NCBI GenBank assembly: GCA_963795055.1
Contig: CAWCGJ010000042.1
Location: forward strand, 186,001-250,000
DNA from: JASHPR01 sp963795055
Lineage (GTDB): Bacteria > Actinomycetota > Actinomycetes > Streptosporangiales > Streptosporangiaceae
DNA length: 64,000 bases
Direction: 5' to 3'
Translations under genes and position numbers: made by a program
Notes under the pieces: model-generated
The model's database searches: none
Told to the model about the DNA's origin: nothing
Seen by the model: the letters and a program-made list of their open reading frames with translations, nothing else
In this document: in pieces, positions 52,305 to 62,120 of the stretch
How the letters are laid out: every line of letters begins with the position of its first letter
How positions within the stretch are numbered: position 1 is the stretch's first letter

Positions 52305-53672
52305 ATGACGTTCATCAGCGTGAATCCGCACGACCCGGCCGACGTGATCGGCGAGTGGGACACCGCCGGCGAGGGCGAGGTCGCGGCCGTGGTCGAGCGG
52401 GCCCGCCAGGGCGCGGGCACCTGGCGCCGGACCCCGGCGGCAGCAAGGGCGGCCGCGCTGACCGCCGCGGCGGCCGCCGTGGAGCAGCGGGCCGCCGAAG
52501 TCACCGCGCTCACCGTCCGCGAGGTGGGCAAGCCGGTCACCGAGGCGCGCGCCGAGGTGGCCAGGGCGGTGTCGATCCTGCGCTACAACGCGCAGCTCGC
52601 GCTGCTTCCCGACGGCGAGACTTTGCCGGCCGCCGACCCGGACGCGCTGCTGATGGCCCGCCGCCGGCCGGTCGGGATCGCCGCGCTGGTCACGCCGTGG
52701 AACTTCCCGGTGGCGATCCCGCTCTGGAAGGCCGCCCCCAGCCTGGCCTGCGGCAACGCGACCGTGCTCAAGCCGTCGAGTGCCGCGGCGGCCACCGCGC
52801 TGCTGCTGCACGAGATCATCGCCCCGGCTCTGCCCGAGGGTGTCTTCCAGGTGCTGCTCGGCGGGGCCGAGGCCGTACGCCTGCTGGTCGGGCACCCGGA
52901 CGTCGCCGCGGTGTCCTTCACCGGCTCGGTGCCCGTGGGCCAGGACATCGCCCGCCGCGTCGCCGCCCGGGGCGGCCGGATGCAGGCGGAGATGGGCGGC
53001 CAGAACCCCTCGATCGTGCTGGCCGACGCCGACCTGGACCAGGCGGCGGCGGCCATCGCCTACGCGGCGATGGGTTACGCGGGGCAGAAATGCACGGCCA
53101 CCAGCCGCGTGATCGTCGAGGAGGCGGTGTACGCCGACTTCCGGGACCGCCTGGCCGGAGCCGTTACGCACCTGCAGGTCATCGATCCCGCGGCCGAGGC
53201 CACCCTGGTCGGCCCGGTGATCGACGAGGGGTCGCGGTCGGCCGCCCTGGCCGCGGTGGCCGCGTCCGGCGGCCGGGTGATCACGGGCGGCGGGCCGCTG
53301 GATGCCCCCGGGTACTACCTGGCGCCCACGCTGGTCGAGCTGGACCGCCCCGCGGGCCCGCTGGCCAGCGAGGAGGTCTTCGCGCCGGTCGCCGCGGTGC
53401 TCAGCGCCGGTTCGGCGGAGCAGGCGGTCGCGATCGCCAACGCGGTGCGGTTCGGGCTGGTCGCCGCGGTCTTCACCAGCGATCTCGGCCAGGCGCTCCG
53501 GCTGACCGGCCAGCTCGAGGCCGGGATGATCAGGGTCAACGCCCCGACCTCCGGGGTGGACTTCCATGCGCCGTTCGGCGGGTCTAAGGAGTCCAGCTAC
53601 GGCCCGCGAGAGCAGGGCCTGGCCGCGCGCGACTTCTACACCGAGTCGCAGACCGTGCTGATCATGCCCTGA
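52305..53672 (+). CDS. NAD(P)-dependent aldehyde dehydrogenase
   Basis: A 455-residue ALDH-superfamily enzyme; AAGGAAGG precedes ATG 52305. VTPWNFPVAIPLWKAAPSL is the family signature, SFTGSVPVGQDIA the cofactor loop, AEMGGQNPSIVLADAD holds the general-base Glu, and GYAGQKCTATSRVIV the catalytic Cys. It resembles ketoglutarate-semialdehyde and succinate-semialdehyde dehydrogenases. The end FHAPFGGSKESSYGPREQG is typical of that clade. It stands alone, so the pathway is undetermined. Confidence 0.9.
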   Translation: MTFISVNPHDPADVIGEWDTAGEGEVAAVVERARQGAGTWRRTPAAARAAALTAAAAAVEQRAAEVTALTVREVGKPVTEARAEVARAVSILRYNAQLALLPDGETLPAADPDALLMARRRPVGIAALVTPWNFPVAIPLWKAAPSLACGNATVLKPSSAAAATALLLHEIIAPALPEGVFQVLLGGAEAVRLLVGHPDVAAVSFTGSVPVGQDIARRVAARGGRMQAEMGGQNPSIVLADADLDQAAAAIAYAAMGYAGQKCTATSRVIVEEAVYADFRDRLAGAVTHLQVIDPAAEATLVGPVIDEGSRSAALAAVAASGGRVITGGGPLDAPGYYLAPTLVELDRPAGPLASEEVFAPVAAVLSAGSAEQAVAIANAVRFGLVAAVFTSDLGQALRLTGQLEAGMIRVNAPTSGVDFHAPFGGSKESSYGPREQGLAARDFYTESQTVLIMP

Positions 53673-53699
53673 CGCAGGCGCCGGCCGCGTGCGGGCTGG

Positions 53700-54674
53700 T
53701 CAGCCCCGGCCCGCCGCCAGCACGGCAAAGCCCCAGTTCAGCAGGCGCCTGGCCGCGGTGAAGCTGGCCGTGGGATCGGTGCCGGAGCTGTCGAGCACGA
53801 CGCCGACCAGGGTCCGGCCGTGCCTTTGCGCCTCGAACAGCAGGCTGTACCCGGCGCCGTGGGTGAACCCGGTCTTGATGCCGAAGGCGCCGGCGTACGA
53901 GCCGAGTAGCTGGTTCGTGTTCTGCCAGAAATAGGCGTGGTGCTGCGGCGTGGCGGCCAGGAAGTGCGTGCGCTGGCGCACGATGTCCCGGAAGGTGGCC
54001 AGCCGCATGGCCGCCCGGCCCAGGATGATCAGGTCCCTGGGCGTGGAATAGGTGGTGTACTCGGTCGGCCACGGCAGCCCGTCGAAGTTGGCGAAGTGGG
54101 TGTGCCGCATGCCCAGCGCCTGGGCGGTGGCGTTCATCTTCCTGACGAAGGCGCGCCAGCCGGGCCCGTAAGCGCCGGCCAGGGCGAAGGCGGCGTCGTT
54201 GCCGGAGGGCAGCAGCATGCCCTCCAGCAGCTGATGCGCGGTGAGGATGTCCCCGGCGAGCAGGCCCGCGCTGCTTCCGTCGTGCTCGCGCACGTAGTTG
54301 ACCACGGCCTGCGAGATCCTGATCTTCCGGCTCAGGTCGCCGGCCCGGATGACCACGAGCGCGGTCATGACCTTGGTGATGCTGGCGATCGGCCGCTCGG
54401 TGTTCAGGCCGCGGCTCCACAGCCGGCGTCCCGTCGCCGCGTTCACCAGGTCGGCGCCTGCGGCGCTCACCCCGGCCGGGGCTCCGGCCGCGGCCGTCAG
54501 CGGCCGCGATACCGCGACCGGGCGGACCGCCGCGGCGGTCCCCGCGGTGGCGGCTGGCGCCGGTGCGAGCAGGGCCGACCAGGCCAGGGCCGCGGCCACG
54601 ATGCCACCGGCGACGGCCGTCGGCAGGGCTCTGGCGATCAGCGGACGTTGCGGGCGCACGGGACACTCCAGCAC
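53700..54674 (-). CDS. D-alanyl-D-alanine carboxypeptidase (S11 family, DacA-like)
   Basis: A 324-residue exported protein with an N-terminal hydrophobic segment (VAGGIVAAALAWSALL) in the first 45 residues. The active-site motifs are all present: RPIASITKVMTALV (SxxK), LPSGNDAAFALA (SxN) and FGIKTGFTHGAGY (KTG). It trims the terminal D-Ala from peptidoglycan stem peptides. A low-molecular-weight PBP of this size usually has a C-terminal domain; here little follows KTG, so it is a minimal form. Convergent with the aldehyde dehydrogenase gene. Confidence 0.88.
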   Translation of the reverse strand: MLECPVRPQRPLIARALPTAVAGGIVAAALAWSALLAPAPAATAGTAAAVRPVAVSRPLTAAAGAPAGVSAAGADLVNAATGRRLWSRGLNTERPIASITKVMTALVVIRAGDLSRKIRISQAVVNYVREHDGSSAGLLAGDILTAHQLLEGMLLPSGNDAAFALAGAYGPGWRAFVRKMNATAQALGMRHTHFANFDGLPWPTEYTTYSTPRDLIILGRAAMRLATFRDIVRQRTHFLAATPQHHAYFWQNTNQLLGSYAGAFGIKTGFTHGAGYSLLFEAQRHGRTLVGVVLDSSGTDPTASFTAARRLLNWGFAVLAAGRG

Positions 54675-54795
54675 GGGGGGAGGCGGACCGCGTCTGGGTG
54701 ATCTTAATACGGCGGGGGCCGGTCCGGGGGGAGGCAGGCCAGAACGTCCCGGCCGGTGGCCAGCTTGTTCCGGGCGGCGGTCGGCCTGCGGGGCC

Positions 54796-55365
54796 TCAGA
54801 ACTCGGTCTTGAGCCGTTCGATCTCGCGGGTCCGCTCGCGCAGCTGCGCGTAGGCGGGCCGCTCGCGAATGCGGGCCAGGGCCCAGCGGACGGCGTCGGC
54901 CCGGTTAGCCGCGATACCCGCGGTGATCAGCGTGTCGACCGTTTCCAGGTCCGCCGGCCCGAGCCGGGCCATCACCGGGGTGAGCTCGTCCCGGCCAGCC
55001 CGGCGCTCGCCCGCGGCCCCGGGATCGTCCGGGTTCAGCCGCATGATGAACCGGCGGTGGTCCGGGCCGCCGGGGTCTTCGCGGATGACCAGGATCCGCC
55101 GGGCCTCGGGCACCCGCTTCAGCAGTTCGCGCCGGAACTGGCTCAGCTCCGGGCCTTGGGCCTGCTCGAACGCATGCGGGGCCTGCTCGGGCCCGTCCGG
55201 GCCGTCCTGAGGGGCCAGGGTTATCCGGATCAGGACCTCGCCGGGCTCGACGACCGGATCGTCGCCGTGCTCCAGCAGGCTGATCTGCGCTGCCGCGCCG
55301 GGGAAGCGCTGGTTCGCCTCGTCTTCCAGCTCACGCTGGACGCGCTCCCGGGCCGCCTGATCCAT
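54796..55365 (-). CDS. Hypothetical protein
   Basis: A 189-residue charged protein, not recognised. Residues 1-60 are acidic (LEHGDDPVVEPGEVLIRITL resembles a beta strand pair), the middle is Pro/Asp-rich, and residues 120-189 are helical (DLETVDTLITAGIAANRADA, then VRWALARIRERPAYAQLRER). No membrane segment or metal motif is seen. The helical part resembles ribbon-helix-helix-type tails of conserved actinobacterial proteins. An inverted repeat AGTTAC-N4-GTAACT lies upstream near 55429. Confidence 0.65.
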   Translation of the reverse strand: MDQAARERVQRELEDEANQRFPGAAAQISLLEHGDDPVVEPGEVLIRITLAPQDGPDGPEQAPHAFEQAQGPELSQFRRELLKRVPEARRILVIREDPGGPDHRRFIMRLNPDDPGAAGERRAGRDELTPVMARLGPADLETVDTLITAGIAANRADAVRWALARIRERPAYAQLRERTREIERLKTEF

Positions 55366-55529
55366 GCCCGCCTCCGCTCCTGGCTTACCTGAGAAGTCAG
55401 GGTAACATCTACGTCGGCAAGTGCACGGTAGTTACCAGAGTAACTATGTGGCGCCAGCGTATTCAGGAGATGGGCTGGGACCGGCAGGTGACGCGGATTC
55501 ACCCGAGGCCAGCCCGCGGGCCGGGACTC

Positions 55530-55613
55530 ACCAGCCGGACGGTGGTATTTACCAGCTGGACGTCGGTGCTTACCAGCTGGACGTCGGTGCTTACCAGCCT
55601 GACGGCAGGGGCA
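55530..55613. repeat. 21-bp tandem repeat, four units
   Basis: ACCAGCTGGACGTCGGTGCTT at 55551 and 55572 is preceded and followed by diverged copies (55530, 55593). The array covers the last codons of the guaB1 gene and its stop. The period is a multiple of three but the array is mostly outside the gene. Confidence 0.8.
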
Positions 55614-57027
55614 TGCCCTCGGTGTAGCCGGCCGCGCCCTGCACCCCGACGATCGCCCGTGCGTGCAGCTCATCCAAGTCGCCGGCCCCTGCGTAGGTGC
55701 AGGCGCTGCGCAGCCCGGCCGTGATCGAGTCGATCAGGTCCTCGACGCCGGGGCGCTGCGGGTCCAGGTACATCCGCGAGCTGGAGATGCCCTCCTCGAA
55801 CAGTTCCTTGCGCGCCCGGTCGAACGGCGAGTCGGCGGCCGCGCGCAGCCGCACCGCCCGGGCCGAGGCCATGCCGAAGCTCTCCTTGTACAGCCGGCCG
55901 TCGGCGTCGCGGAACACGTCACCCGGCGACTCGCAGGTGCCGGCGAACCAGGACCCGATCATGACGTTGGAGGCGCCGGCCGCGAGCGCGAGGGCGACGT
56001 CCCTCGGGTAACGCACGCCGCCGTCGGCCCACACGTGGGCACCGAGCCGCCGGGCCTCGGCGGAGCACTCCAGGACCGCGCTGAACTGCGGCCGGCCGAC
56101 TCCGGTCATCATCCGGGTGGTGCACATGGCGCCCGGGCCGACGCCGACCTTGACGATGTCGGCGCCGGCCTCGACCAGGTCGGCGACGCCCGCCGCGGTC
56201 ACGACGTTGCCCGCGGCCACCGGCACCGACGGCGAGGCGTCCCGGACCGCGCGCAGCGCGTGGACCATCTTGTCCTGGTGGCCGTGGGCGGTGTCGACCA
56301 CCAGCAGGTCCGCGCCCGCGTCCAGCAGCAGCTTGGCCTTGCCCGCGACGTCGCCGTTGATGCCGAGGGCGGCCCCGATCCGCAGCCGCCCGCGGCGGTC
56401 GGTGGCCGGCTGGTACAGGGTCGCGCGCAGCGCGCCGGTACGGGTCATGATCCCCACGCAGCGCCCGGCGGCGTCCACCACGGGAGCGAGCCGGTGCCTG
56501 CCGCCGTGCAGCAGCTCGAACGCGTGCTCCGGGTCGGTCCCCGCGGGCAGGGTGAGCACCTCGGTGGACATGACCTGGCGGAGCTGGGTGAACCGGTCCA
56601 CGCCGTGGCAGTCGGACTCGGTGACCACCCCGACCGGGTACCCGTCCTCGACCACGATCACCGCGCCGTGCGCCCGCTTGGGCAGCAGGCTGAGCGCGTG
56701 CCCGGTGGTGGCCTCCGGGCCCAGCGTCAGCGGCGTGTCATGGACCAGGTCGCGGCTCTTCACCCAGGACACCACCTCGGACACCACGTCCACCGGGATG
56801 TCCTGCGGGAGCACGGCCAGGCCGCCGCGGCGGGCCACGGTCTCGGCCATCCGGCGCCCGGCGACCGCGGTCATGTTGGCCACGATCACCGGGATCGTGG
56901 TGCCGCTGCCGTCGCCGGTGGCCAGGCTCACGTCGAGCCGGGAGCTCACGGCGGACCGGCTCGGCACCAGGAACACGTCGCTGTAGGCGAGGTCGTGGGG
57001 CGGGAGCTGTTCGGTGAGGAATCGCAC
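55591..57027 (-). CDS. guaB1: GuaB1-family IMP dehydrogenase-related protein (probable GMP reductase)
   Basis: A 478-residue IMPDH/GMPR-fold enzyme. The N-terminus LPPHDLAYSDVFLVPSRSAV and residues about 95-210 (two CBS domains: AVIVVEDGYPVGVVTESDC; HRLAPVVDAAGRCVGIMTRT) are as in actinobacterial GuaB1. VGVGPGAMCTTRMMTGVG is the catalytic loop with Cys, and ADGGVRYPRDVALALAAGAS the phosphate site. GuaB1 proteins have been shown to be GMP reductases in mycobacteria, so NADPH-dependent deamination of GMP to IMP is the likely reaction. The 3' end is covered by a 21-bp repeat. It is downstream of a TetR gene on the same strand. Confidence 0.88.
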   Translation of the reverse strand: MRFLTEQLPPHDLAYSDVFLVPSRSAVSSRLDVSLATGDGSGTTIPVIVANMTAVAGRRMAETVARRGGLAVLPQDIPVDVVSEVVSWVKSRDLVHDTPLTLGPEATTGHALSLLPKRAHGAVIVVEDGYPVGVVTESDCHGVDRFTQLRQVMSTEVLTLPAGTDPEHAFELLHGGRHRLAPVVDAAGRCVGIMTRTGALRATLYQPATDRRGRLRIGAALGINGDVAGKAKLLLDAGADLLVVDTAHGHQDKMVHALRAVRDASPSVPVAAGNVVTAAGVADLVEAGADIVKVGVGPGAMCTTRMMTGVGRPQFSAVLECSAEARRLGAHVWADGGVRYPRDVALALAAGASNVMIGSWFAGTCESPGDVFRDADGRLYKESFGMASARAVRLRAAADSPFDRARKELFEEGISSSRMYLDPQRPGVEDLIDSITAGLRSACTYAGAGDLDELHARAIVGVQGAAGYTEGMPLPSGW

Positions 57028-57098
57028 GTCACCGATTCTGCCCCCGGTCGGCGAGTGCCGGATCCCGCGGGATATCGCGGACGCCGCCTGACCCCGGG

Positions 57099-57848
57099 CT
57101 ACGCGGAGTGGAACGCCGCGTAGATGATGGCGCTGATCCGGTCCACCATCTCTTCCCTCGGCAGCCCGACCTCGACGCTGAACAGGTAGTTGACCCGCTC
57201 CAGCATCATCAGGCAGGCCACGGCGGTCAGTTCCGCGTGCTCGGGGACGCCGCTTTCCTCACCGGGCGCGCGCCGGGCCGCCCAGGCTGCGGTCATGCCC
57301 TGCGTGATCGCCTCGGCGATGCGGAAGAACAGCTGCAGCCCCTCACCGTAGACCTCCTCGCTGACCACGTCCGCCGTGCTCAGGATCCGGATCACGCTGG
57401 CGTGCGCCGCGTAGGTGTCGCAGAACTTGCTGACCCAGGCGCGCAGCGCCTCCCGGCCGGCGTCGTTGCGGGTCACCACGGGGAAGTCCCCGGTGATGAT
57501 CTCCATGTCGTGCAGCGCGTCCCGCAGCAGCGTCTTGAACAGGTCGTCCTTGCTCGAGAAGTAGAGGTAGAACGTGCCGTGCGAGGTCTTCGCCCGGCGG
57601 ACCACATCGTCGACCCGCACCGCCTGGAAGCCGCGCTCGTCGAACTCGGCCAGGCCGGCCTCCAGCAGCTTGCGCACGGTCTGGCGGCCCTGGCGGCCGA
57701 GCTCGCGTTCCCGGGCCGGGACGCCGCCGCCGAGCGACGGCCGTACGCCGGGCGCTCCGCTGTCTGGGCGGCCCAGAGGCGGCGCTGCCTTTCCGTCCAC
57801 GCTCACATCCTGCCCCGGGGCGCCATCGGGTGCGGTCCCTTCCTGCAC
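57099..57848 (-). CDS. TetR-family transcriptional regulator
   Basis: A 249-residue regulator with a 45-residue Gly/Pro-rich extension. The DNA-binding domain (about 50-100) has KLLEAGLAEFDERGFQAVRV and RRAKTSHGTFYLYFSSKDDL, a canonical TetR helix-turn-helix. The ligand-binding region is all-helical. Native translation may begin further in, at GTG or ATG codons before VPARERELG. It lies upstream of guaB1 with a 71-base gap; the target is unknown. Confidence 0.87.
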   Translation of the reverse strand: MQEGTAPDGAPGQDVSVDGKAAPPLGRPDSGAPGVRPSLGGGVPARERELGRQGRQTVRKLLEAGLAEFDERGFQAVRVDDVVRRAKTSHGTFYLYFSSKDDLFKTLLRDALHDMEIITGDFPVVTRNDAGREALRAWVSKFCDTYAAHASVIRILSTADVVSEEVYGEGLQLFFRIAEAITQGMTAAWAARRAPGEESGVPEHAELTAVACLMMLERVNYLFSVEVGLPREEMVDRISAIIYAAFHSA

Positions 57849-57996
57849 GGCTCTCTCAAGCCCGGTCCCCTTCCGTGCAGTCCCGTCATCCGCGGCACCT
57901 TTGCGCGCGGTCCCGGTGGCAGACCGCGGTCAGCTTCCGGGCCACGTCGCGAGGCTAGTCCCGACATGCGACAGGCTATGTCGATTCCCGCGGCCA

Positions 57997-59376
57997 TCAC
58001 GGGCCGAGTACCTGAGCCAGGTAAGCGTTACCGAACCGGCGCTCGGGGTCGAGTTCATCGCGCAACGCGACGAAGTCTTGGTGCTTAGGGTACGCCTGGC
58101 GCAGGTACTCCGCGTTCCTGGTGTGCATCTTGCCCCAGTGCGGCCGCCCGCCTGCCGCGGTAACCACGGCTTCCATGTCGCGGAAGTACTCCCGGTGCGG
58201 CGAGGCGTGGAAGACGTGGATCGCGATGTAGGCGCTGTCCCTGCGGTAAGCGGTGGACAGCCAGGGGTCATCGCCGGGGGTGACCCGGACCTCGATCGGG
58301 AAGCTGATCCGCCAGTCCCGCCGCGCGAACAGCGCCCGGACCTCGGCGAGCACGTCGCCCAGTGACTCGCGCGGGATGGCGTACTCCTGCTCCTTGAACC
58401 GGACCCGCCGCGGGCTGGTGAAGACCCGGTAGGCGGCGTCGACGTAGGTCCGCGAGCCCAGAGCCCGGCCGGCCGCGGCATTGACCGGCTTGATCATGCC
58501 GGGGACCATGTGGCCGAGCCGGCAGGTGACCCCGAACACCGTGTTGGACAGGAACTCGTCGTCGAGCAGGTACCGCATCCGGGACAGCGGCCGCGGCGGT
58601 CCCGCCGACCGGTTGTTCCGCTTGGTCAGGCAGCCCTCCGTGTGCGGGAACCAGTAGAACTCGAAGTGCTCGTTCTCCGAGGTCAGCTCGTCCAGCCGGG
58701 CGGTCACCTCGGACCATCGCATCGGCTCCTCGCGCGCCTCCAGCAAGAACGCCGGAACCACCCGGAACGTCACGGCCGTCAGGATCCCGAGCGCACCCAG
58801 GCCGACCCGGGCGGCGTCGAACAGGCCAGGCGGGGGGCTGGCGGAGCCGGGGGAGGCCGGGGGGGTCGTCCCCCCTGGGCTGACACCGCAGGTCACGATC
58901 GTCCCGTCGGCCAGGATCAGTTCCAGGCCGGCCACCTGGGCCGCCATGCCGCCGACGTCGCGGCCGGTGCCGTGGGTGCCGGTCTGGATCGCCCCGGCCA
59001 CCGTCTGAACCTGGATGTCGCCCATGTTGGCCAGGGAGAGCCCGCGGGCCAGCAGTTCGGCGTTGAGCACCCGCAGCGGGCAGCCGGCCCCGGCGGTGAC
59101 CAGCCCCGCCGCCGCGTCCACCGACCTGATGCCAGCCAGGCCGCCGGGATGAAGCAATACCCCGTCGGTGACCGCGGCCGGGGTGAACGAATGCCCCGTG
59201 CCGGCCATCCGCACGGTCAGCCCGTCTGCGGCCGCCTTGCGAACCTCACTGGCCACTTCCTCCGCCGAGCGCGGCCTGGCCATCCGAAGTGGCCGCGCCG
59301 ACTCGTTGCCCGCCCAGTTCCGCCAGGTCTCGCCGCCGCGGCGGCCGGGCCCGGCCCGCCGGTCACTACGCTGCAT
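57997..59376 (-). CDS. FAD-linked aldonolactone oxidase-type enzyme (ALO/AldO family)
   Basis: A 459-residue VAO-fold oxidase. RMAGTGHSFTP has the histidine position used for covalent FAD in this family, VQTVAGAIQTGTHGTG is the FAD loop and PHWGKMHTRNAEYL the conserved C-terminal active-site segment (D-arabinono-1,4-lactone oxidase domain). Sugar alcohols or aldonolactones are the usual substrates. Between IVTCGVSP and LFDAARVGLG the protein has a low-complexity insert (GGTTPPASPGSASPPPG) encoded by runs of G and C including GGGGGGTCGTCCCCCC. The 3' gene end lies close to the TetR gene start. Confidence 0.85.
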   Translation of the reverse strand: MQRSDRRAGPGRRGGETWRNWAGNESARPLRMARPRSAEEVASEVRKAAADGLTVRMAGTGHSFTPAAVTDGVLLHPGGLAGIRSVDAAAGLVTAGAGCPLRVLNAELLARGLSLANMGDIQVQTVAGAIQTGTHGTGRDVGGMAAQVAGLELILADGTIVTCGVSPGGTTPPASPGSASPPPGLFDAARVGLGALGILTAVTFRVVPAFLLEAREEPMRWSEVTARLDELTSENEHFEFYWFPHTEGCLTKRNNRSAGPPRPLSRMRYLLDDEFLSNTVFGVTCRLGHMVPGMIKPVNAAAGRALGSRTYVDAAYRVFTSPRRVRFKEQEYAIPRESLGDVLAEVRALFARRDWRISFPIEVRVTPGDDPWLSTAYRRDSAYIAIHVFHASPHREYFRDMEAVVTAAGGRPHWGKMHTRNAEYLRQAYPKHQDFVALRDELDPERRFGNAYLAQVLGP

Positions 59377-59422
59377 CGACCTATTGAACCCTTTTCATCC
59401 ATCGATTTCATGCTCAGCGCAG

Positions 59423-59550
59423 GTGGGCGGTCGTGGGGAAGGTGAAAAGGGGCGCGTGGGCGGTCGTGGGGAAGGTGAAAAGGGGCGCGTGGGCGGTCGG
59501 GGGGAAGGTGAAAAGGGGCGCGTGGGCGGTCGTGGGGAAGGCGAAAGGGG
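59423..59550. repeat. 33-bp tandem repeat, about 3.9 units
   Basis: Units starting GTGGGCGGTCGTGGGGAAGG and ending AAAAGGGGCGC begin at 59423, 59456, 59489 and 59522 with one or two differences. The array fills the gap between the MFS stop (restored) and the oxidase start, both on the minus strand. In the sequence as given it is also read through in frame by the shifted MFS ORF. Confidence 0.88.
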
Positions 59551-59551
59551 T

Positions 59552-60809
59552 TCACTCTGCCGGGCGCGGCAGGCGTAGCCGGCGCAGGCCCAGGAGGCAC
59601 GCGGCCACGGCTGCCGCGCCGCAGCCGGCGGCGAACGCGTAGCCCCAGCGGGCCCCGACCGCGTCGATGACCTGCCCGGCGACGGCCGACCCGCCCGCCA
59701 CGCCGACCGAGATCGCGGAGCTGAGCCAGGCCAGCGCCTCGGTGCGCGCCGGCCTGCGCTTGCTGCTCGATCAGGCTGAAGCCGGCGATGAAGGTCGGCG
59801 AGATGCCCAGGCCGGAGCAGAAGATGACCAGGGCCAGCACGGTCAGCCCCGGCAGGGCCCAGAACGTCGCGGTCCCGGCGGCCACGGCGCACAGCGTGAC
59901 CGCGAACCTGCGGTAGACCGGGCCAGGCCAGGTCCGGGACCCGTAGCAGAGGCCGCCGACGGCGCTGCCCAGCGCGTAGGCGCCCAGGATGAACCCGGCC
60001 AGCGGCTTGTGCCCGCGGGACTGCGCGAAGGCCACGGTGGACAGGTCGATCGAGGCGAACATCGCGCCCAGGCAGAGATAGACGGGCGCCATCGCGATCA
60101 GGCCGGGCGCCGGAACGGCGGGCTCCCGCACAGTGCTAGCCCCTGCCGGGCCGGCCCCGGCCGCGCGGCGGGGCGGCGCGTTCCTGGCAGGCGGCTCGGT
60201 GCGGCGCTGCGCGGCGAGCAGCAGGGTCCCGGTCACGCAGGCCACCGCGGCCACCGCGACCCCGGCGGCGGGATAGACCTCGGTGGCGAGCAGGGTGACC
60301 ACCGCCGGGCCGATGACGAAGATCGCCTCGTCGGCGACCGACTCCAGCGAGAACGCGGTATGCAGCAGCGGTGAGTCGCCCAGCAGCGCGCTCCAGCGGG
60401 CCCGGACCATGGAGCCGAGCGAGGGCATGGACGCGCCGGCCAGCCCGCCCGTGATGACCAGGGCCCACAGCGGAGCACGCCACTGGGCGCAGCCGATCAG
60501 CGCCGCGGTGCTGACGGCGAAGAACACGGCCAGCGGGCGCAGCACCCGGCGCTGCCCGTACCGGTCGGCGAGCCGGGCCGCCAGCGGCGCGCAGGCCGCG
60601 TAGCCGACCGAGCCCGCCGCGGCGACGATCCCGGCCAGCCCGTACCGGCCGGTGACCGACGCGATCAGCAGGATCGTGCCCAGGCCGAACATCGACATCG
60701 GCATCCGGCCGACCAGGGCCGCGGCGGAGAACCGCAGCGCGCCCGGCCGGGCGAGCACGTCGAGGAACGGGTTGCCGCGCCGCTGGCCCTGCTCCCTGAC
60801 CTGCGTCAC
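59552..60809 (-). CDS. MFS transporter, probably frameshifted near the 3' end
   Basis: A 12-helix MFS protein; ATG 60809. LADRYGQRRVLRPLAVFF is motif A and VADEAIFVIGPAVVTLL lies in TM5. The actinobacterial subfamily is poorly characterised. As sequenced, the frame shifts after LIEQQAQAG (near 59755) and would run to 59217 through the 33-bp repeat. The other frame gives a natural end: SVGVAGGSAVAGQVIDAVGA, then LLGLRRLRLPRPAE and stop at 59552. The true gene therefore probably ends at 59552 and the shift is an indel. Divergent from the lytic transglycosylase. Confidence 0.8.
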
Positions 60810-60938
60810 GACTCCGGCAACCTCCGCTTGTGAACCTATCTCAGCCGTCTGCGCGTCCTGTCTGTAGCGGGGCTGTGCCGCCGGAGTCGGGCCCGGCGCC
60901 CTACAAACCAGCCAGAGACCGGGTTAGGGTGGATCGCG

Positions 60939-62120
60939 ATGATGGGACGGTTGATCGGACGGCTGCTGATCCGCGACCCCGGATCACTTACCGCCGCCTC
61001 CCGCTCGCGCGCGCTCGCGTTCCGGGGCGTCGCGGGCTGCAGCGCGCTCGTGCTGCTCGGCGTCGGGGCCTATACCGGGCTGCAGCAGCCCGGCCCGCCC
61101 GGCTCGGGCAGCGTCCCGCCGGCCGCGGCCGCCCTGGCGAACGCCGCCTCGTTCCGGCAGATCATCCTCCCTGATCTGCTGGTCGTAGCGCCCACCGGGC
61201 TGACCAGCCAGCAGCTGACCGCGCTAGACAAGATCACCGGAGTCCGGAACATGATCGCCTTCGACGGCGCGGAGATCAAGGCCGGCAACCGGCCGGTCAG
61301 CGTCATCGGCGTCAACCCGTCCCAGTTCCGGTCCTGGGTGCCGCTGCAGACCGCCTCGGACCAGCGCTTCTGGACCGCCCTGGCCAGCGGGCAGTTCGTC
61401 GCCTCCCAGTCCGCGCGCGCCTCGCTGGGCCTGCACCGCGGGGCCAGCTATCAGCTAACCGGCAGCACCAGCCAGGCGGTGACGTTCGGCGCCGCCGCCT
61501 CGCTCGGCATCGGGGGAGTCGACCTGCTCGTGGACACCCAGCTCTCCCGCAAGCTCGGCCTGGTGCACCGGGTCGCGGCCCTGATCAGCGCGCCCGGCGC
61601 CAGCCTGGCCACGCTGACCACGAAGGTCAGGGCGGTGCTCGGGCCCTCGGCCAAGATCGTCAGCCTGCGCCAGCAGCAGCTGCCCACCGCGCCGGCCACG
61701 CCCGCCGCCCCGGCGGCTACGCCCGGCCAGCCGCCCAGCACCTACCTGCAGCTGTTCCAGGAGTCCGCCGCCCGGTACTGCCCGGGGCTGTCCTGGACGG
61801 TGCTCGCCGCGATCGGCCAGATCGAGAGCGCGGACGGCACGAACATGGGCCCGTCCAGCGCCGGCGCGCTGGGGCCGATGCAGTTCCTGCCGTCCACCTG
61901 GGCGGTCTGGGGGATCGACGCCTTCGGCCAGACCGGCCCGCCGGACATCATGAACCCCTACGACGCGGTGCCGTCGGCGGCCAGGATGCTGTGCGCCGAC
62001 GGAGCCGCGTCGGGCGGCAGCGGCCTGGCGGCCGCGATCTTCGACTACAACCACGCCACCTGGTACGTGAACGAGGTACTCGCGCTCGCCGCCGAGTACG
62101 CTCAGGATTATCCCTCTTGA
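60939..62120 (+). CDS. Lytic transglycosylase-domain protein, membrane-anchored
   Basis: A 393-residue protein. A hydrophobic anchor (VAGCSALVLLGVGAYTGL) lies at about residues 30-48. Residues 60-235 resemble a MacB-like periplasmic/extracytoplasmic domain (ALDKITGVRNMIAFDGAEI; VSVIGVNPSQFRSWV). A Pro/Ala linker leads to the lysozyme-like domain: VLAAIGQIESADGTNMGPS carries the catalytic Glu, and AGALGPMQFLPSTWAVWG and YDAVPSAARMLC are typical of SLT-like domains. It cleaves peptidoglycan glycan strands, probably for wall remodelling. Confidence 0.87.
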   Translation: MMGRLIGRLLIRDPGSLTAASRSRALAFRGVAGCSALVLLGVGAYTGLQQPGPPGSGSVPPAAAALANAASFRQIILPDLLVVAPTGLTSQQLTALDKITGVRNMIAFDGAEIKAGNRPVSVIGVNPSQFRSWVPLQTASDQRFWTALASGQFVASQSARASLGLHRGASYQLTGSTSQAVTFGAAASLGIGGVDLLVDTQLSRKLGLVHRVAALISAPGASLATLTTKVRAVLGPSAKIVSLRQQQLPTAPATPAAPAATPGQPPSTYLQLFQESAARYCPGLSWTVLAAIGQIESADGTNMGPSSAGALGPMQFLPSTWAVWGIDAFGQTGPPDIMNPYDAVPSAARMLCADGAASGGSGLAAAIFDYNHATWYVNEVLALAAEYAQDYPS

